From contig DASSNE010000003.1 in NCBI GenBank assembly GCA_035688265.1, positions 38,123 to 102,122 on the forward strand: a stretch of DNA of 64,000 nt. Direction: 5' to 3'. Of the stretch, positions 44,577 to 53,131 are shown in pieces. Made by a program: the position numbers and the translations under genes. Each line of letters opens with the position of its first letter. Position 1 is the stretch's first letter. This DNA is from DASSBR01 sp035688265 (GTDB lineage Bacteria > Pseudomonadota > Gammaproteobacteria > Natronospirales > DASSBR01). The notes beneath the pieces were generated by a model. That model did no database searches, was not told the DNA's origin, and worked only from the letters and a program-made list of their open reading frames with translations.

Positions 44577-44936
44577 GTGCAAACCTACACTCAACGTCTT
44601 CAACCGCTCGCCCGCGCTCTAAGGAAGCACCAAACGGATACGGAACAGTGCCTTTGGCGGCATCTGCGACGACGACAGATCGGCGGCGTTCGCTTCTATC
44701 GGCAACGGCCTATCCTGGATTACATCGTCGACTTCTATTGCCCCGCGGCCAGCCTGGTTGTCGAAGTGGATGGCAGTCAGCATTTTGAGCTTGCCAATAC
44801 TGCGCGGGATCAGGAGCGGTCTCGCCGATTGAAAGCCGAGGGACTGCGGGTGCTCCGGTTTGATGATCGGCAGGTGTTGAAAGAGACGCCGGCGGTTATG
44901 GAAGTTATACGAAAAGTTGCCGCCGAGCGACTGTAA
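44577..44936 (+). CDS. DUF559 endonuclease-like protein
   Basis: 119 residues matching the DUF559 (very-short-patch-repair-like) family: HQTDTEQCLWRHLRRRQIGG, then FRQ-type RFYRQRPILDYIVDFYCP and LVVEVDGSQHF, ending in LRFDDRQVLKETPAVMEVI. The E-x-D-G and D-F-Y motifs resemble the PD-(D/E)xK nuclease fold, so it may be a nuclease, but no function is proven. Start GTG 44577. It begins 12 bases after purD, and a repeat lies right after its stop. Such genes are patchily distributed and probably mobile. Confidence 0.8.
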   Translation: MQTYTQRLQPLARALRKHQTDTEQCLWRHLRRRQIGGVRFYRQRPILDYIVDFYCPAASLVVEVDGSQHFELANTARDQERSRRLKAEGLRVLRFDDRQVLKETPAVMEVIRKVAAERL

Positions 44937-44940
44937 GAGA

Positions 44941-45076
44941 TCCCCCCGCGCCTTCGGCGCTGCCCCCCTTCCCGGCTGCGCCGGCAAAGGGGGCGTACTC
45001 CGTTACCTGCAATCGCGGCCTTTGCCCTCCCCTTTGCTCGCGAAGCGAGGAAGGGGGAGTTGGAGGGGGATTCTTA
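44941..45076. repeat. CCCCTT/AAGGGG paired-hairpin repeat, copy A, touching the rho stop
   Basis: Two inverted units. The right unit has CTCCCCTTT, a GCTCGC-GAA-GCGAG hairpin, then AAGGGGGAGTTGGAGGGGG. The left unit carries different hairpin bases that still pair (CCGGC-type). The end TTA (45074-45076) is the rho stop codon on the minus strand. Copy B is at 57541-57675. Confidence 0.85.
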
Positions 45077-46330
45077 TCTTTTCATCGAATCGAAGAACTC
45101 GGCGTTGGTCTTCGTGTCTTTCATCTTGCCCATCAGGAATTCGATCGCAGCGAGTTCGTCCATCGGGTGCAGGAGCTTGCGCAGGATCCAGATCTTCTGC
45201 AGGTCGTCCTGCGAAATCAGCAGCTCTTCCTTGCGGGTGCCGGAGCGGTTGATATTGATCGCCGGGAAGATGCGCTTCTCGGCAATACGCCGGTCGAGGT
45301 GCACTTCCATGTTGCCGGTGCCCTTGAATTCCTCGTAAATCACGTCGTCCATCCGCGAGCCGGTTTCGACCAGCGCGGTGGCGAGAATCGTCAGGCTGCC
45401 GCCCTCCTCGATGTTGCGCGCCGCGCCGAAGAAGCGCTTCGGCCGCTGCAGCGCGTTGGCGTCGACGCCGCCGGTCAGCACCTTGCCGGACGACGGCACG
45501 ACGGTGTTGTAGGCACGCGCGAGACGGGTAATCGAGTCGAGCAGGATGACGACGTCGTGCTTGTGCTCGACCAGGCGCTTGGCTTTTTCGATCACCATTT
45601 CCGCGACCTGCACGTGGCGGCTGGCCGGTTCGTCGAACGTGCTCGAGACCACTTCGCCGCGCACCGAGCGTGCCATTTCCGTGACTTCCTCGGGCCGCTC
45701 GTCGATCAGCAGCACGATCAGATATACCTCGGGATGATTGGTCGTGATCGACTGCGCGATGTTCTGCAGCATCATCGTCTTGCCGGCTTTCGGCGGCGAG
45801 ACGATCAGGCCGCGCTGCCCCTTGCCCACCGGCGAGATCATGTCGATGATGCGCGCGGTAATGTCCTCGGTGCTGCCGTTACCGCACTCCATGCCGAGCT
45901 TGTCTTTCGGAAACAGCGGCGTCAGGTTCTCGAACAGCACCTTGCGCTTGGTGTTCTCGGGCTTGTCGAAATTGATCTCACTGACTTTGAGCAGCGCGAA
46001 GTAGCGCTCGCTGTCCTTGGGCGGCCGGATGCGGCCCGATACCGTGTCGCCGGTGCGCAGGTTGAAGCGCCGGATCTGGCTCGGCGAGACGTAGATATCG
46101 TCGGGACCGGCGAGATACGAACCTTCGGCGGAGCGCAGAAAGCCGAAGCCGTCCTGCAGAATCTCCAGTACGCCGTCGCCGTAGATTTCCTCGCCGCGCT
46201 TGGCGTGCGCCTTCAGGACCGAAAAGATCACGTCCTGTTTGCGCGCTCGCGCCATGCCCTCGATGCCCATCGATTGGGCAAGGTCGATCAGTTGAGAGGC
46301 AGGCTGCTGCTTCAGTTCAGTCAGATTCAT
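45074..46330 (-). CDS. rho: Transcription termination factor Rho
   Basis: Hexameric RNA-dependent ATPase that ends transcription. 418 residues, like E. coli Rho (419). The cold-shock RNA-binding domain has DGFGFLRSAEGSYLAGPDDIYVSPSQIRRF, the P-loop is SPPKAGKTMML, and DSITRLARAYN with GKVLTGGVDANALQRPKRFFGAARN forms the Q and R loops. ATG 46330 gives the family start MNLTELKQQP. It lies downstream of trxA, with a terminator between them. In E. coli rho is autoregulated in its leader; no such site was identified here. Confidence 0.98.
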   Translation of the reverse strand: MNLTELKQQPASQLIDLAQSMGIEGMARARKQDVIFSVLKAHAKRGEEIYGDGVLEILQDGFGFLRSAEGSYLAGPDDIYVSPSQIRRFNLRTGDTVSGRIRPPKDSERYFALLKVSEINFDKPENTKRKVLFENLTPLFPKDKLGMECGNGSTEDITARIIDMISPVGKGQRGLIVSPPKAGKTMMLQNIAQSITTNHPEVYLIVLLIDERPEEVTEMARSVRGEVVSSTFDEPASRHVQVAEMVIEKAKRLVEHKHDVVILLDSITRLARAYNTVVPSSGKVLTGGVDANALQRPKRFFGAARNIEEGGSLTILATALVETGSRMDDVIYEEFKGTGNMEVHLDRRIAEKRIFPAININRSGTRKEELLISQDDLQKIWILRKLLHPMDELAAIEFLMGKMKDTKTNAEFFDSMKR

Positions 46331-46437
46331 TGGAGTGGGTTTCTCGAAAAAAACGGTTGGGAAAACTCGGGGGTTTGTCGCACCGCGATTGTTATGGTTG
46401 TTGCCGGCCGGCGGTGCGCGGTTCAACCGCCGGCCGA

Positions 46438-46468
46438 TAAAAACCGCCCGCCACTTGTCGGGCGGGCG
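46438..46468 (-). terminator. Rho-independent terminator of trxA
   Basis: On the minus strand an 8-bp GC stem (CGCCCGCC/GGCGGGCG) with an 8-base loop is followed by GTTTTTAT. It begins 9 bases after the trxA stop and lies within the leader region of rho, so read-through would feed rho. Confidence 0.85.
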
Positions 46469-46477
46469 CAGTAAAAA

Positions 46478-46804
46478 TCAAAGGTTCGTGTCCAGGAAGG
46501 CGGTTAACTGCGATTTCGACAGTGCGCCGACTTTCTGCGCATGCACGTTGCCGTCCTTGAACAGCATCAGCGTCGGGATACCGCGGATACCGTATTTCGG
46601 CGGCGTCTGCGGATTCTCGTCGATGTTCAGCTTGACGAACTTCAGCTTGTCGGCATAGTCGCCGGCGATGTCGTCGATAATCGGCGCAATCATCTTGCAC
46701 GGACCGCACCATTCGGCCCAGTAATCGACCAGCACCGGCTTGTCGGCCTTGAGCACATCGGCTTCAAAGCCGGCGTCGCTGGTATGCACAATCTGTTCGC
46801 TCAC
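46478..46804 (-). CDS. trxA: Thioredoxin 1
   Basis: General disulfide reductase. 108 residues with the active site WAEWCGPCKMIAPI and the conserved cis-proline loop IRGIPTLMLFKDG. The GTG 46804 start is preceded by GGAGGT at good spacing, and the protein then begins like E. coli TrxA. It lies between rhlB (divergent) and rho, as in E. coli. A TATATT box on the minus strand at 46894-46899 may be its -10. Confidence 0.97.
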   Translation of the reverse strand: MSEQIVHTSDAGFEADVLKADKPVLVDYWAEWCGPCKMIAPIIDDIAGDYADKLKFVKLNIDENPQTPPKYGIRGIPTLMLFKDGNVHAQKVGALSKSQLTAFLDTNL

Positions 46805-47074
46805 TATGGATAACCTCCTGTCGGGCACCTGCCCGTCCGGCCCGGGCCGGAAATAAAAAAAGGAAATATGACGTGGCACGCCCAATCGGGCACAATATAA
46901 ACGTTAGAAATGAGATTTGACGAGGCGGCCACCCCGCGAGATCGCGGGAAGACTGTCGGAATTTCCTGTATTTGAGCCTAATCCCGGCCGGATTGCAAGA
47001 GCCCGGTGAAATTTTTTTTCGCCCCGCGTCTGTCGCTCACGCCGGTTTCCGACGGAAGTATTACACGGACATCT

Positions 47075-48352
47075 ATGAGCGATCAATTCAGCACCATGAC
47101 ATTCGACGCGCTGCCGCTGGCCGCACCACTCAAGGAGGCTGCGGCCGACATCGGCTTCGAATACTGCACGCCGATACAGGCCGAGTGCCTGCCGATCGCT
47201 CTTGAAGGGCGCGACGTGGCCGGCCAGGCGCAGACCGGCACCGGCAAGACGGCGGCGTTCCTGCTCGCGCTGTTTCATATCCTGCTGACCGAGGCGCCGG
47301 GCGAGTCGCGCAAGGCGACCCAGCCGCGCGCACTGGTGGTCGCGCCGACGCGCGAACTCGCGGTGCAGATTCACAAGGATGCCGTCGCGCTCGGCACCCA
47401 CACCGGTTTCCGCCTGGGGCTGGTGTACGGCGGCGCCGGCTACGATCAGCAGCGCGAGCTGCTGCGCGAGGGCGTGGACGCGCTGATCGGCACGCCGGGC
47501 CGGCTGATCGACTATCACAAGCAGCACGTCTACGACCTGCATGCGCTGCAGGTCACGGTCCTCGACGAGGCCGACCGGATGTTCGACATGGGCTTCATCA
47601 AGGACATCCGCTACCTGCTCAGGCGCATGCCGCATCCGACCGAGCGGCTCAGCATGCTGTTCTCGGCGACGCTGTCGCATCGGGTGCTCGAACTGGCTTA
47701 CGAGCATATGAACAACCCGGAGCTGGTCCGCATCGACCCCGAGCAGATGACGGTCGAAAAAATTCGCCAGGTTGTTTACATGCCGGCGATGTCGGAAAAG
47801 ATCGCGCTGCTGATCGGCCTGCTGAAACGGGACGACCCGCGCCGCACGATGGTGTTCGTCAACACCAAGCGCGCAGCCGACCGAGTCATGGCCTATCTCG
47901 AAGGCAACGGCATCCACGCGGAAGTGCTGTCCGGCGACGTGCCGCAGAAAAAGCGCCTGCGGCTGCTCAACCAGTTCAAGGACGGCGAACTGGCCGTGCT
48001 GGTGACGACCGATGTGGCCTCGCGCGGGCTGCACATTCCGGATGTCACCCACGTCTTCAACTACGACTTGCCACAGGACCCGGAAGATTACGTCCATCGT
48101 ATCGGACGGACCGCGCGAGCCGGCGCCGAGGGCGATGCGATCAGCTTCGCCTGCGAAGATTACGCGTATTCGCTGCCGGAAATCGAAGCCTATATCGGTG
48201 AGACGCTGCCCAAGGAAATGTCGCACGAGGAATTGCTGGCGGAGGTGGCGCCGCCGGCGAAGCTGCCCCGCCGGCGCGACCGGCGCCCGTCGGACCGGGG
48301 CGGTCGGCGCAGTGGCCGCCAGCGGCGGACGAGCAAGAATAGTCAGGGATAG
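47075..48352 (+). CDS. rhlB: DEAD-box RNA helicase RhlB
   Basis: ATP-dependent RNA helicase, part of the degradosome in E. coli. 425 residues with all core motifs: AQTGTGKT, PTRELAVQ, GTPGRLID, DEAD (VLDEADRMFDMGF), SAT (LFSATLSHRV), VTTDVASRGLHIP and HRIGRTARAG. The basic tail (RRRDRRPSDRGGRRSGRQRR) is RhlB-like. ATG 47075 gives MSDQFSTMTFD. It is divergent from trxA over a 270-base gap that holds a 7-bp hairpin at 46933-46948. It ends 3 bases from the convergent DUF62 gene. Confidence 0.93.
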   Translation: MSDQFSTMTFDALPLAAPLKEAAADIGFEYCTPIQAECLPIALEGRDVAGQAQTGTGKTAAFLLALFHILLTEAPGESRKATQPRALVVAPTRELAVQIHKDAVALGTHTGFRLGLVYGGAGYDQQRELLREGVDALIGTPGRLIDYHKQHVYDLHALQVTVLDEADRMFDMGFIKDIRYLLRRMPHPTERLSMLFSATLSHRVLELAYEHMNNPELVRIDPEQMTVEKIRQVVYMPAMSEKIALLIGLLKRDDPRRTMVFVNTKRAADRVMAYLEGNGIHAEVLSGDVPQKKRLRLLNQFKDGELAVLVTTDVASRGLHIPDVTHVFNYDLPQDPEDYVHRIGRTARAGAEGDAISFACEDYAYSLPEIEAYIGETLPKEMSHEELLAEVAPPAKLPRRRDRRPSDRGGRRSGRQRRTSKNSQG

Positions 48353-48355
48353 GGT

Positions 48356-49075
48356 CTAACACGCGACCGGATCGCCGACCGCCAGCCCCAGCACCTGCGC
48401 GGCGCTGGCACGGCCGGCGGCAATTTCGACCAAGCCGTCGGAGTTGACGTACCAGAACGGCTCGCCCGGTGCGACCGCGCGATACGATTCTGCCTTCGCC
48501 AGCCTGTACCCTCCCACCCCCAGCGTCGCCGCCGGCGCAAGGCGGCTGCCACGGATGCCGGTCGCTGCATTGCCAAAGCCATCAATGTAGATAATCTCGC
48601 TGAGGTCGGGTGGCCAGCCGGCCGGCGTGCGCTCGACTGCGACGCCGCCCGCGGCTTCCGGCGTGATGCCGAGCGCCAGCCGCGCTGCGACTGGCGCATG
48701 CAGATCGCGGCCGCGAAAACCGGCCGATATCTCATCCGGCTGCCATTGAATCCGCCACCACGCTGGATTCTTCGCACGTGCCGCCGCGACTTCCAGCAAG
48801 CCATTGTCCGGTCCGACGAACCAGTAGGCGCCGGCGCGCAAAATCAGCGGCTCGCATGCGTCGGCATCGGGATCGACCGCAGCCACGAATACGGTCCCGT
48901 CCGGCGCGTCATGCGCGAGTGCCGCCAGCAGGTAGGCGGCGCTGCGCGGCCTGAACCGGGGCGCATCCGCCATCAGGTGCACGACCGGCACGTTCGGCGC
49001 GAGACGGTGCAACACGAGTTCAAGCTGGCCGAGGTACGGCCCTTCGCGGCCGAAATCGGTAAAGGTCAGAATCAT
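48356..49075 (-). CDS. DUF62 (SAM hydroxide adenosyltransferase-like) protein, altered active site
   Basis: 239 residues. MILTFTDFGREGPYLGQ and WFVGPDNGLLE are the fold signatures of the DUF62/SAM hydrolase family, which splits S-adenosylmethionine to adenosine and methionine. Other catalytic positions differ: the usual VVDPGVGxxR is AVDPDADACEP here (Asp kept, the Gly-rich turn and Arg lost), and FHGRD reads FRGRD, replacing the key His by Arg. It is probably a divergent subfamily, with activity in doubt. It is divergent from the SLC13 permease. Confidence 0.8.
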   Translation of the reverse strand: MILTFTDFGREGPYLGQLELVLHRLAPNVPVVHLMADAPRFRPRSAAYLLAALAHDAPDGTVFVAAVDPDADACEPLILRAGAYWFVGPDNGLLEVAAARAKNPAWWRIQWQPDEISAGFRGRDLHAPVAARLALGITPEAAGGVAVERTPAGWPPDLSEIIYIDGFGNAATGIRGSRLAPAATLGVGGYRLAKAESYRAVAPGEPFWYVNSDGLVEIAAGRASAAQVLGLAVGDPVAC

Positions 49076-49134
49076 GCGCGGCTAATCCGTATAATCCTGA
49101 AGCAACGATAGCATGGGGTTTCACAGGATTACGC

Positions 49135-50907
49135 ATGACGGTTGATGCCTGGATCGCGGTCGCGGTCACACTCGGCTGCCTGGGAATGCTGGCGCTGACG
49201 CGCATCGCCGCCGATCTCATCATGATCGCCGGGTTGACCGTGCTGATGGCGCTGGGCGTGCTGGCGCCTGCCGACGCGCTGGGCGGCTTTGCCAATCAGG
49301 GCGTGCTGACCATCGCCGCGCTATACGTGGTGGCTGCCGGTCTGCGCGAAACCGGAGCCGTCAATGTGCTGATCCGCTACGTCTTCGGCCGACCGTCGAG
49401 CGTCACCGTCGCGCAGCTTCGCATGATGCTGCCGGTGACGTTCCTCAGCGCGTTCATGAACAACACACCGGTGGTGGCGACGTTCCTGCCGGCGGTGCAG
49501 GACTGGGCCAAGCGCCAGCGCATCTCGGTGTCGAAACTGATGATTCCGCTGAGCTATGCGGCCATCCTCGGCGGCACCTGCACGCTGATCGGAACCAGCA
49601 CGAACCTCGTGGTGGACGGCCTGCTGATCTCGCGCGCGCACCTGCCCGGCTTCGGCTTTTTCGAACTCACCACTCTCGGCCTTCCCTACGCGATCGTCGG
49701 CATCGGCTACGTGCTGCTGCTCGGGCGCTGGCGGTTGCCCGAGCGTGTCGCAGCCATGGAGAACCTGCAGGATCCGCGCGAGTACACGGTTGAAATGCTG
49801 GTGGAGCCGGGCAGCCCGCTCGCCGGCATGACCATTCAGCAAGCCGGTCTGCGCCAGTTGCCGGGGCTGTTCCTGATCGAAATCGATCGCGACGGCCACG
49901 TGGTGCCGGCCGCCGGGCCGAACGAGCAGTTGCAGGATGGCGACCGGCTGGTGTTCGCGGGCATCACCGACTCGATCGTCGACCTGCAACGCATCAAGGG
50001 CCTGACGCCGGCCACCGACCAGGTATTCAAGCTGCAGTCGCCGCGCCCGGCACGGACGCTGATCGAAGCGGTGATCGCCGCGCATTCGCCGATGGCCGGC
50101 CAGACCGTGCGCGAAGGCGCGTTCCGGTCGCGCTACAACGCCGTGGTGATCGCGGTGGCGCGTGACGGCCAGCGCATCCGCCGCAAGATCGGCGACATCA
50201 AATTGCACGCAGGCGACACGCTGCTGCTCGAAACCACGCCCGACTTCATCGACCGCCACGGCCGCTCCCGCGACTTCCTGCTGCTGCGGCCGATCGAGGG
50301 ATCGGTGTTCCCCCGTCACGAACGCAGCTGGCTCGCCTGGCTGATTCTGATCGGTCTCGTCGTCACCGCCAGTGTCGGCGTGCTCAACCTGGTAACGGCT
50401 GCCTTTCTCGCCGCGGGCGCGATGCTTCTCACCGGGTGCTGCAGCGTGTCGGTCGCGCGCCGCAGCATCGAGCTCGAAGTCCTGCTGGTGATCGCCGCCT
50501 CGTTCGGCATCGGCCGCGCGCTGCAAACGAGTGGCGCGGCCGGCGCGTTCGCGAGTTCGCTGCTGGCCATGGCGGGCCACCGGCCGTGGGTCCTGCTGGC
50601 GGTGATCTACTTCCTGACGATGGCGCTGACTGAAACCGTCACCAACAACGCCGCCGCGGTGATCATGTTCCCGCTCGCGCTGGCGACGACCAGCGCGCTG
50701 GGGCTCGACTTCCGGCCGTTCGCGGTTGCGATTGCATTCGCCGCCTCGGCCAGCTTCGCTACGCCGATCGGGTACCAGACAAACCTGATGGTGTATGGCC
50801 CCGGGGGTTACCGGTTTACGGATTATTTGCGGTTCGGGTTGCCGTTGAACCTGCTTCTGGCGGCGGTCGCGCTGGGGTTGATCCCGGTGATTTGGCCGTT
50901 GGCGTGA
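49135..50907 (+). CDS. SLC13/CitT-family permease with two TrkA-C (RCK_C) domains
   Basis: 590-residue inner-membrane anion or dicarboxylate transporter. The two halves each carry the SNT-like substrate motif: FMNNTPVVATFLPA and TVTNNAAAVIMFPLA. Between them are two cytosolic TrkA-C domains (about 215-287 and 304-370), an arrangement known from SLC13 members such as those linked to sulfate or dicarboxylates. The substrate cannot be set. ATG 49135. It ends near the convergent tRNA terminator. Confidence 0.88.
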   Translation: MTVDAWIAVAVTLGCLGMLALTRIAADLIMIAGLTVLMALGVLAPADALGGFANQGVLTIAALYVVAAGLRETGAVNVLIRYVFGRPSSVTVAQLRMMLPVTFLSAFMNNTPVVATFLPAVQDWAKRQRISVSKLMIPLSYAAILGGTCTLIGTSTNLVVDGLLISRAHLPGFGFFELTTLGLPYAIVGIGYVLLLGRWRLPERVAAMENLQDPREYTVEMLVEPGSPLAGMTIQQAGLRQLPGLFLIEIDRDGHVVPAAGPNEQLQDGDRLVFAGITDSIVDLQRIKGLTPATDQVFKLQSPRPARTLIEAVIAAHSPMAGQTVREGAFRSRYNAVVIAVARDGQRIRRKIGDIKLHAGDTLLLETTPDFIDRHGRSRDFLLLRPIEGSVFPRHERSWLAWLILIGLVVTASVGVLNLVTAAFLAAGAMLLTGCCSVSVARRSIELEVLLVIAASFGIGRALQTSGAAGAFASSLLAMAGHRPWVLLAVIYFLTMALTETVTNNAAAVIMFPLALATTSALGLDFRPFAVAIAFAASASFATPIGYQTNLMVYGPGGYRFTDYLRFGLPLNLLLAAVALGLIPVIWPLA

Positions 50908-50914
50908 TGTGGAG

Positions 50915-50944
50915 AAAAAACGGCCCGCCTGAAGCGAGCCGTTT
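50915..50944 (-). terminator. Terminator of the rplM-rpsI-tRNA-Gln unit (possibly two-way)
   Basis: On the minus strand AAACGGC pairs with GCCGTTT over an inner partial stem with a TTCA-side loop, followed by a run of six Ts. On the plus strand the same structure ends in GTTTGTTT, so it may also stop the SLC13 transcript. Confidence 0.75.
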
Positions 50945-50947
50945 GTT

Positions 50948-51021
50948 TGGCTGGGGGACCTGGATTCGAACCAGGGTTGGCGGAGTCAGAGTCCGCAGTC
51001 CTACCGCTAGACGATCCCCCA
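50948..51021 (-). tRNA. glnV: tRNA-Gln (anticodon CUG), CCA encoded
   Basis: 74 bases including a genomic CCA (50948-50950). Acceptor TGGGGGA/TCCCCCA, anticodon stem GCGGA/TCCGC around the loop CTCTGAC (anticodon CTG), and T arm CCTGG-TTCGAAT-CCAGG. It begins 8 bases after the rpsI stop, so it is probably transcribed with rplM-rpsI and cut out. Confidence 0.95.
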
Positions 51022-51029
51022 ATAAGGTA

Positions 51030-51431
51030 TTAGCGCTTCGAGTATTGCGGTGCGCGGCGAGCCTTGTGCAGGCCGACCTTCTTGCGCTCGACTTCGCGAT
51101 CGTCGCGGGTGACGAAGCCGGCCTTGCGCAATGCCGGGCGGTGCGCTTCGTCGTACGCCATCAGCGCGCGCGTCAGGCCGTGGCGAATCGCGCCCGCCTG
51201 GCCGGTGTTGCCGCCGCCGGTCACGGTGACGGTGATGTCGAAGTTCTTCAGCATGTCGACGACTTCGAGTGGCTGGCGCACGATCATCCGCGAGGTTTCG
51301 CGACCAAAGTAGTCGTCCAGCGGCTTGCCGTTGACGTTGATGGCGCCGTTGCCGGAGCGCAGGAAGACGCGTGCGACCGAAGTCTTGCGACGGCCGGTGC
51401 CGTAGTGGGCGTTGCTCTCTACCGTAGCCAT
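51030..51431 (-). CDS. rpsI: 30S ribosomal protein S9
   Basis: 133 residues. GTGRRKTSVARVFLRSGNGAINVNGKPLDDYF and the C-terminal ALRKAGFVTRDDREVERKKVGLHKARRAPQYSKR are the S9 hallmarks; the SKR tail reaches the ribosomal P site. It follows rplM by one base in the usual rplM-rpsI operon. Confidence 0.98.
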   Translation of the reverse strand: MATVESNAHYGTGRRKTSVARVFLRSGNGAINVNGKPLDDYFGRETSRMIVRQPLEVVDMLKNFDITVTVTGGGNTGQAGAIRHGLTRALMAYDEAHRPALRKAGFVTRDDREVERKKVGLHKARRAPQYSKR

Positions 51432-51432
51432 A

Positions 51433-51861
51433 TCAGATTTCCAGAGGTTGCGGTTGCTGCGCCGCGTGCTTGTGCTCCGCGCCGGCGTAGACCTTGAGTT
51501 TCTTGAACATCGCGCGGCCCAGCGGATTCTTCGGAAGCATGCCGCGCACGGCCTCCTCGATCACGCGCTCGGGCGCCTTGGCGAGCAGCTTCTCCAGCGA
51601 AATCGACTTCATGTGGCCGATGTAGCCGGTGTGGTGGTAATACATCTTGTCGGCGCGCTTGTTGCCGGTAACGTGGACCTTCTCGGCGTTCACGACCACG
51701 ATGTAATCGCCGGTATCCACGTGCGGCGTGTAAACGGGCTTGTGCTTGCCGCGCAGGCGGCGCGCGATTTCGGTCGACAGGCGGCCAAGCGTCTTGCCGG
51801 CGGCATCGACGACGTACCAGTCGCGCCTGACTTCGGCGGGCTTGGCTGAAAAAGTGGTCAT
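51433..51861 (-). CDS. rplM: 50S ribosomal protein L13
   Basis: 142 residues, the normal size. MTTFSAKPAEVRRDWYVVDAAGKTLGRLSTEIARRLRGKHK and MYYHHTGYIGHMKSISLEKLL are family blocks. A small hairpin CTCTCG-GAG-CGAGAG (51864-51878) overlaps the ribosome-binding site, where E. coli L13 is known to control its own leader; the same control here is an inference. Confidence 0.98.
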   Translation of the reverse strand: MTTFSAKPAEVRRDWYVVDAAGKTLGRLSTEIARRLRGKHKPVYTPHVDTGDYIVVVNAEKVHVTGNKRADKMYYHHTGYIGHMKSISLEKLLAKAPERVIEEAVRGMLPKNPLGRAMFKKLKVYAGAEHKHAAQQPQPLEI

Positions 51862-51942
51862 GGCTCTCGCTCCGAGAGATCGGAAAAGGCGGAAATATTA
51901 CCGGAGGCGCGGACACATTTCAACTGAAATGCACCGCCGAAA

Positions 51943-52251
51943 TCACATCAGCAGGCGCTCGACCACGCGGCCATGCGCCAGGTGCTCGTCGACGATTTCA
52001 TCGATGTCGTCTTCGTCGGCGTAGGTGTACCAGACGCCTTCCGGATACACGACGATCGTCGGCCCTTCGTCGCAGCGGTCCATGCAGCCGGCGCGGTTGA
52101 CGCGTACGCCGCCGGGGCCGGCGAGCCCAAGCGCCTTGACGCGCGCCTTCGCATGCTTTCGCATCCGCTCGGCGTCGTGGTTCTGGCAGCATGGCGAGCC
52201 GTCATCGCGCTGGTTGGTGCAAAAAAAGATGTGATGCTTGTAGTACGACAT
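51943..52251 (-). CDS. (2Fe-2S) ferredoxin of the thioredoxin-like type
   Basis: 102 residues. The fold is recognised from YYKHHIFFCTNQR near the start and NRAGCMDRCDEGPTIVVYPEGVWY later; the cysteines C11, C22 (in SPCCQNH) and the CMDRC pair would hold a 2Fe-2S cluster, as in the (2Fe-2S) ferredoxin family COG3411. An electron carrier of unknown partner. It is separate from rplM (81-base gap). Confidence 0.85.
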   Translation of the reverse strand: MSYYKHHIFFCTNQRDDGSPCCQNHDAERMRKHAKARVKALGLAGPGGVRVNRAGCMDRCDEGPTIVVYPEGVWYTYADEDDIDEIVDEHLAHGRVVERLLM

Positions 52252-52254
52252 TGA

Positions 52255-53034
52255 CTAGAAAGTATATTGCAGCGATACGGCCGTGTAGGTGTCGGTGTTC
52301 GCGGTTTGGCCGGGAACGTTCGTATTGTGCTTGATCGTGTACGACAGCACCAGCGCAAAATCCTTCACGATCTTGACTGTCAGGCTGGTCGCGGACTCGA
52401 TGCGGGTGTTGTTGGTGCCGTATTCCACCACGACCCCCTCACCAAGGCTGCTGTTGTCGGCGAACTGCCACGAATAATCGCTGGCCAGCTGCACGATCGC
52501 CGAGTTGCGGCTGCCGTCGTCCCGGATGTCCTCCTGACGCGCACCGACGCCGATCTGGGCGGACCACGTCTGCGTGGCGGTGTGCAAAATGCGGCGCCCG
52601 TAACCGATCGCCTCCGAGGTTCGTTGCTCGACCCCGGCAAAGTCGTCGTGGCTGTAGCCGATGTTCTCGAACACGTAGTTGTTCGGCGTGAACAGGTAAT
52701 CGCTCTGCTGCTCCGCCTGCAGGCTGCTGGCGGTGGTCACGCCCTTGTCGGTGGCGCGGATCTTCTCGGCGGACAGCACGTGATACCACTGCCCCGCGCC
52801 GTACGCGATGCCGAACTTCGCATCGAGACTGCTGGTGTCTGTGTTGCCGGTGGTTGCGGTATAACCGAGCGCCGCGCTGCCGGAAAAGCCTTGATCGTAC
52901 TTGCCCGGCGCGCCGCCGCCGGCAATCGTGTCGAGTTGACTCGCATCATCCGCCGCGAAGGCAGGTGCGGCAGCCAGTATCAGGGTCAAGGGAAGAATCA
53001 GCGGCAGGTAGCGCCGCAACGACGAAGAAACCAC
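52255..53034 (-). CDS. DUF481 outer-membrane beta-barrel-like protein, paralog 1
   Basis: 259 residues with signal peptide (RYLPLILPLTLILAAAPAFAADD). The mature part is a DUF481 domain of alternating beta strands ending in SLQYTF with a C-terminal Phe, as in outer-membrane barrels. Features shared with the next gene: GYTATTGNTDTSSLDAK, QRTSEAIGYGRRIL and LSYTIKHN. GTG 53034 follows GGAG. The DUF481 role is unclear; possibly salt-stress or envelope related (YdiY-like). Confidence 0.82.
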   Translation of the reverse strand: MVSSSLRRYLPLILPLTLILAAAPAFAADDASQLDTIAGGGAPGKYDQGFSGSAALGYTATTGNTDTSSLDAKFGIAYGAGQWYHVLSAEKIRATDKGVTTASSLQAEQQSDYLFTPNNYVFENIGYSHDDFAGVEQRTSEAIGYGRRILHTATQTWSAQIGVGARQEDIRDDGSRNSAIVQLASDYSWQFADNSSLGEGVVVEYGTNNTRIESATSLTVKIVKDFALVLSYTIKHNTNVPGQTANTDTYTAVSLQYTF

Positions 53035-53131
53035 TTTGCACTCCTTTGCTTTGGGCGGGTCCGGTGCCGATGCTCGGCCCGCGCAGCATAGCGCGTTACG
53101 GTCACCGGCGCGACTTCGCGACGGTGGAGTG

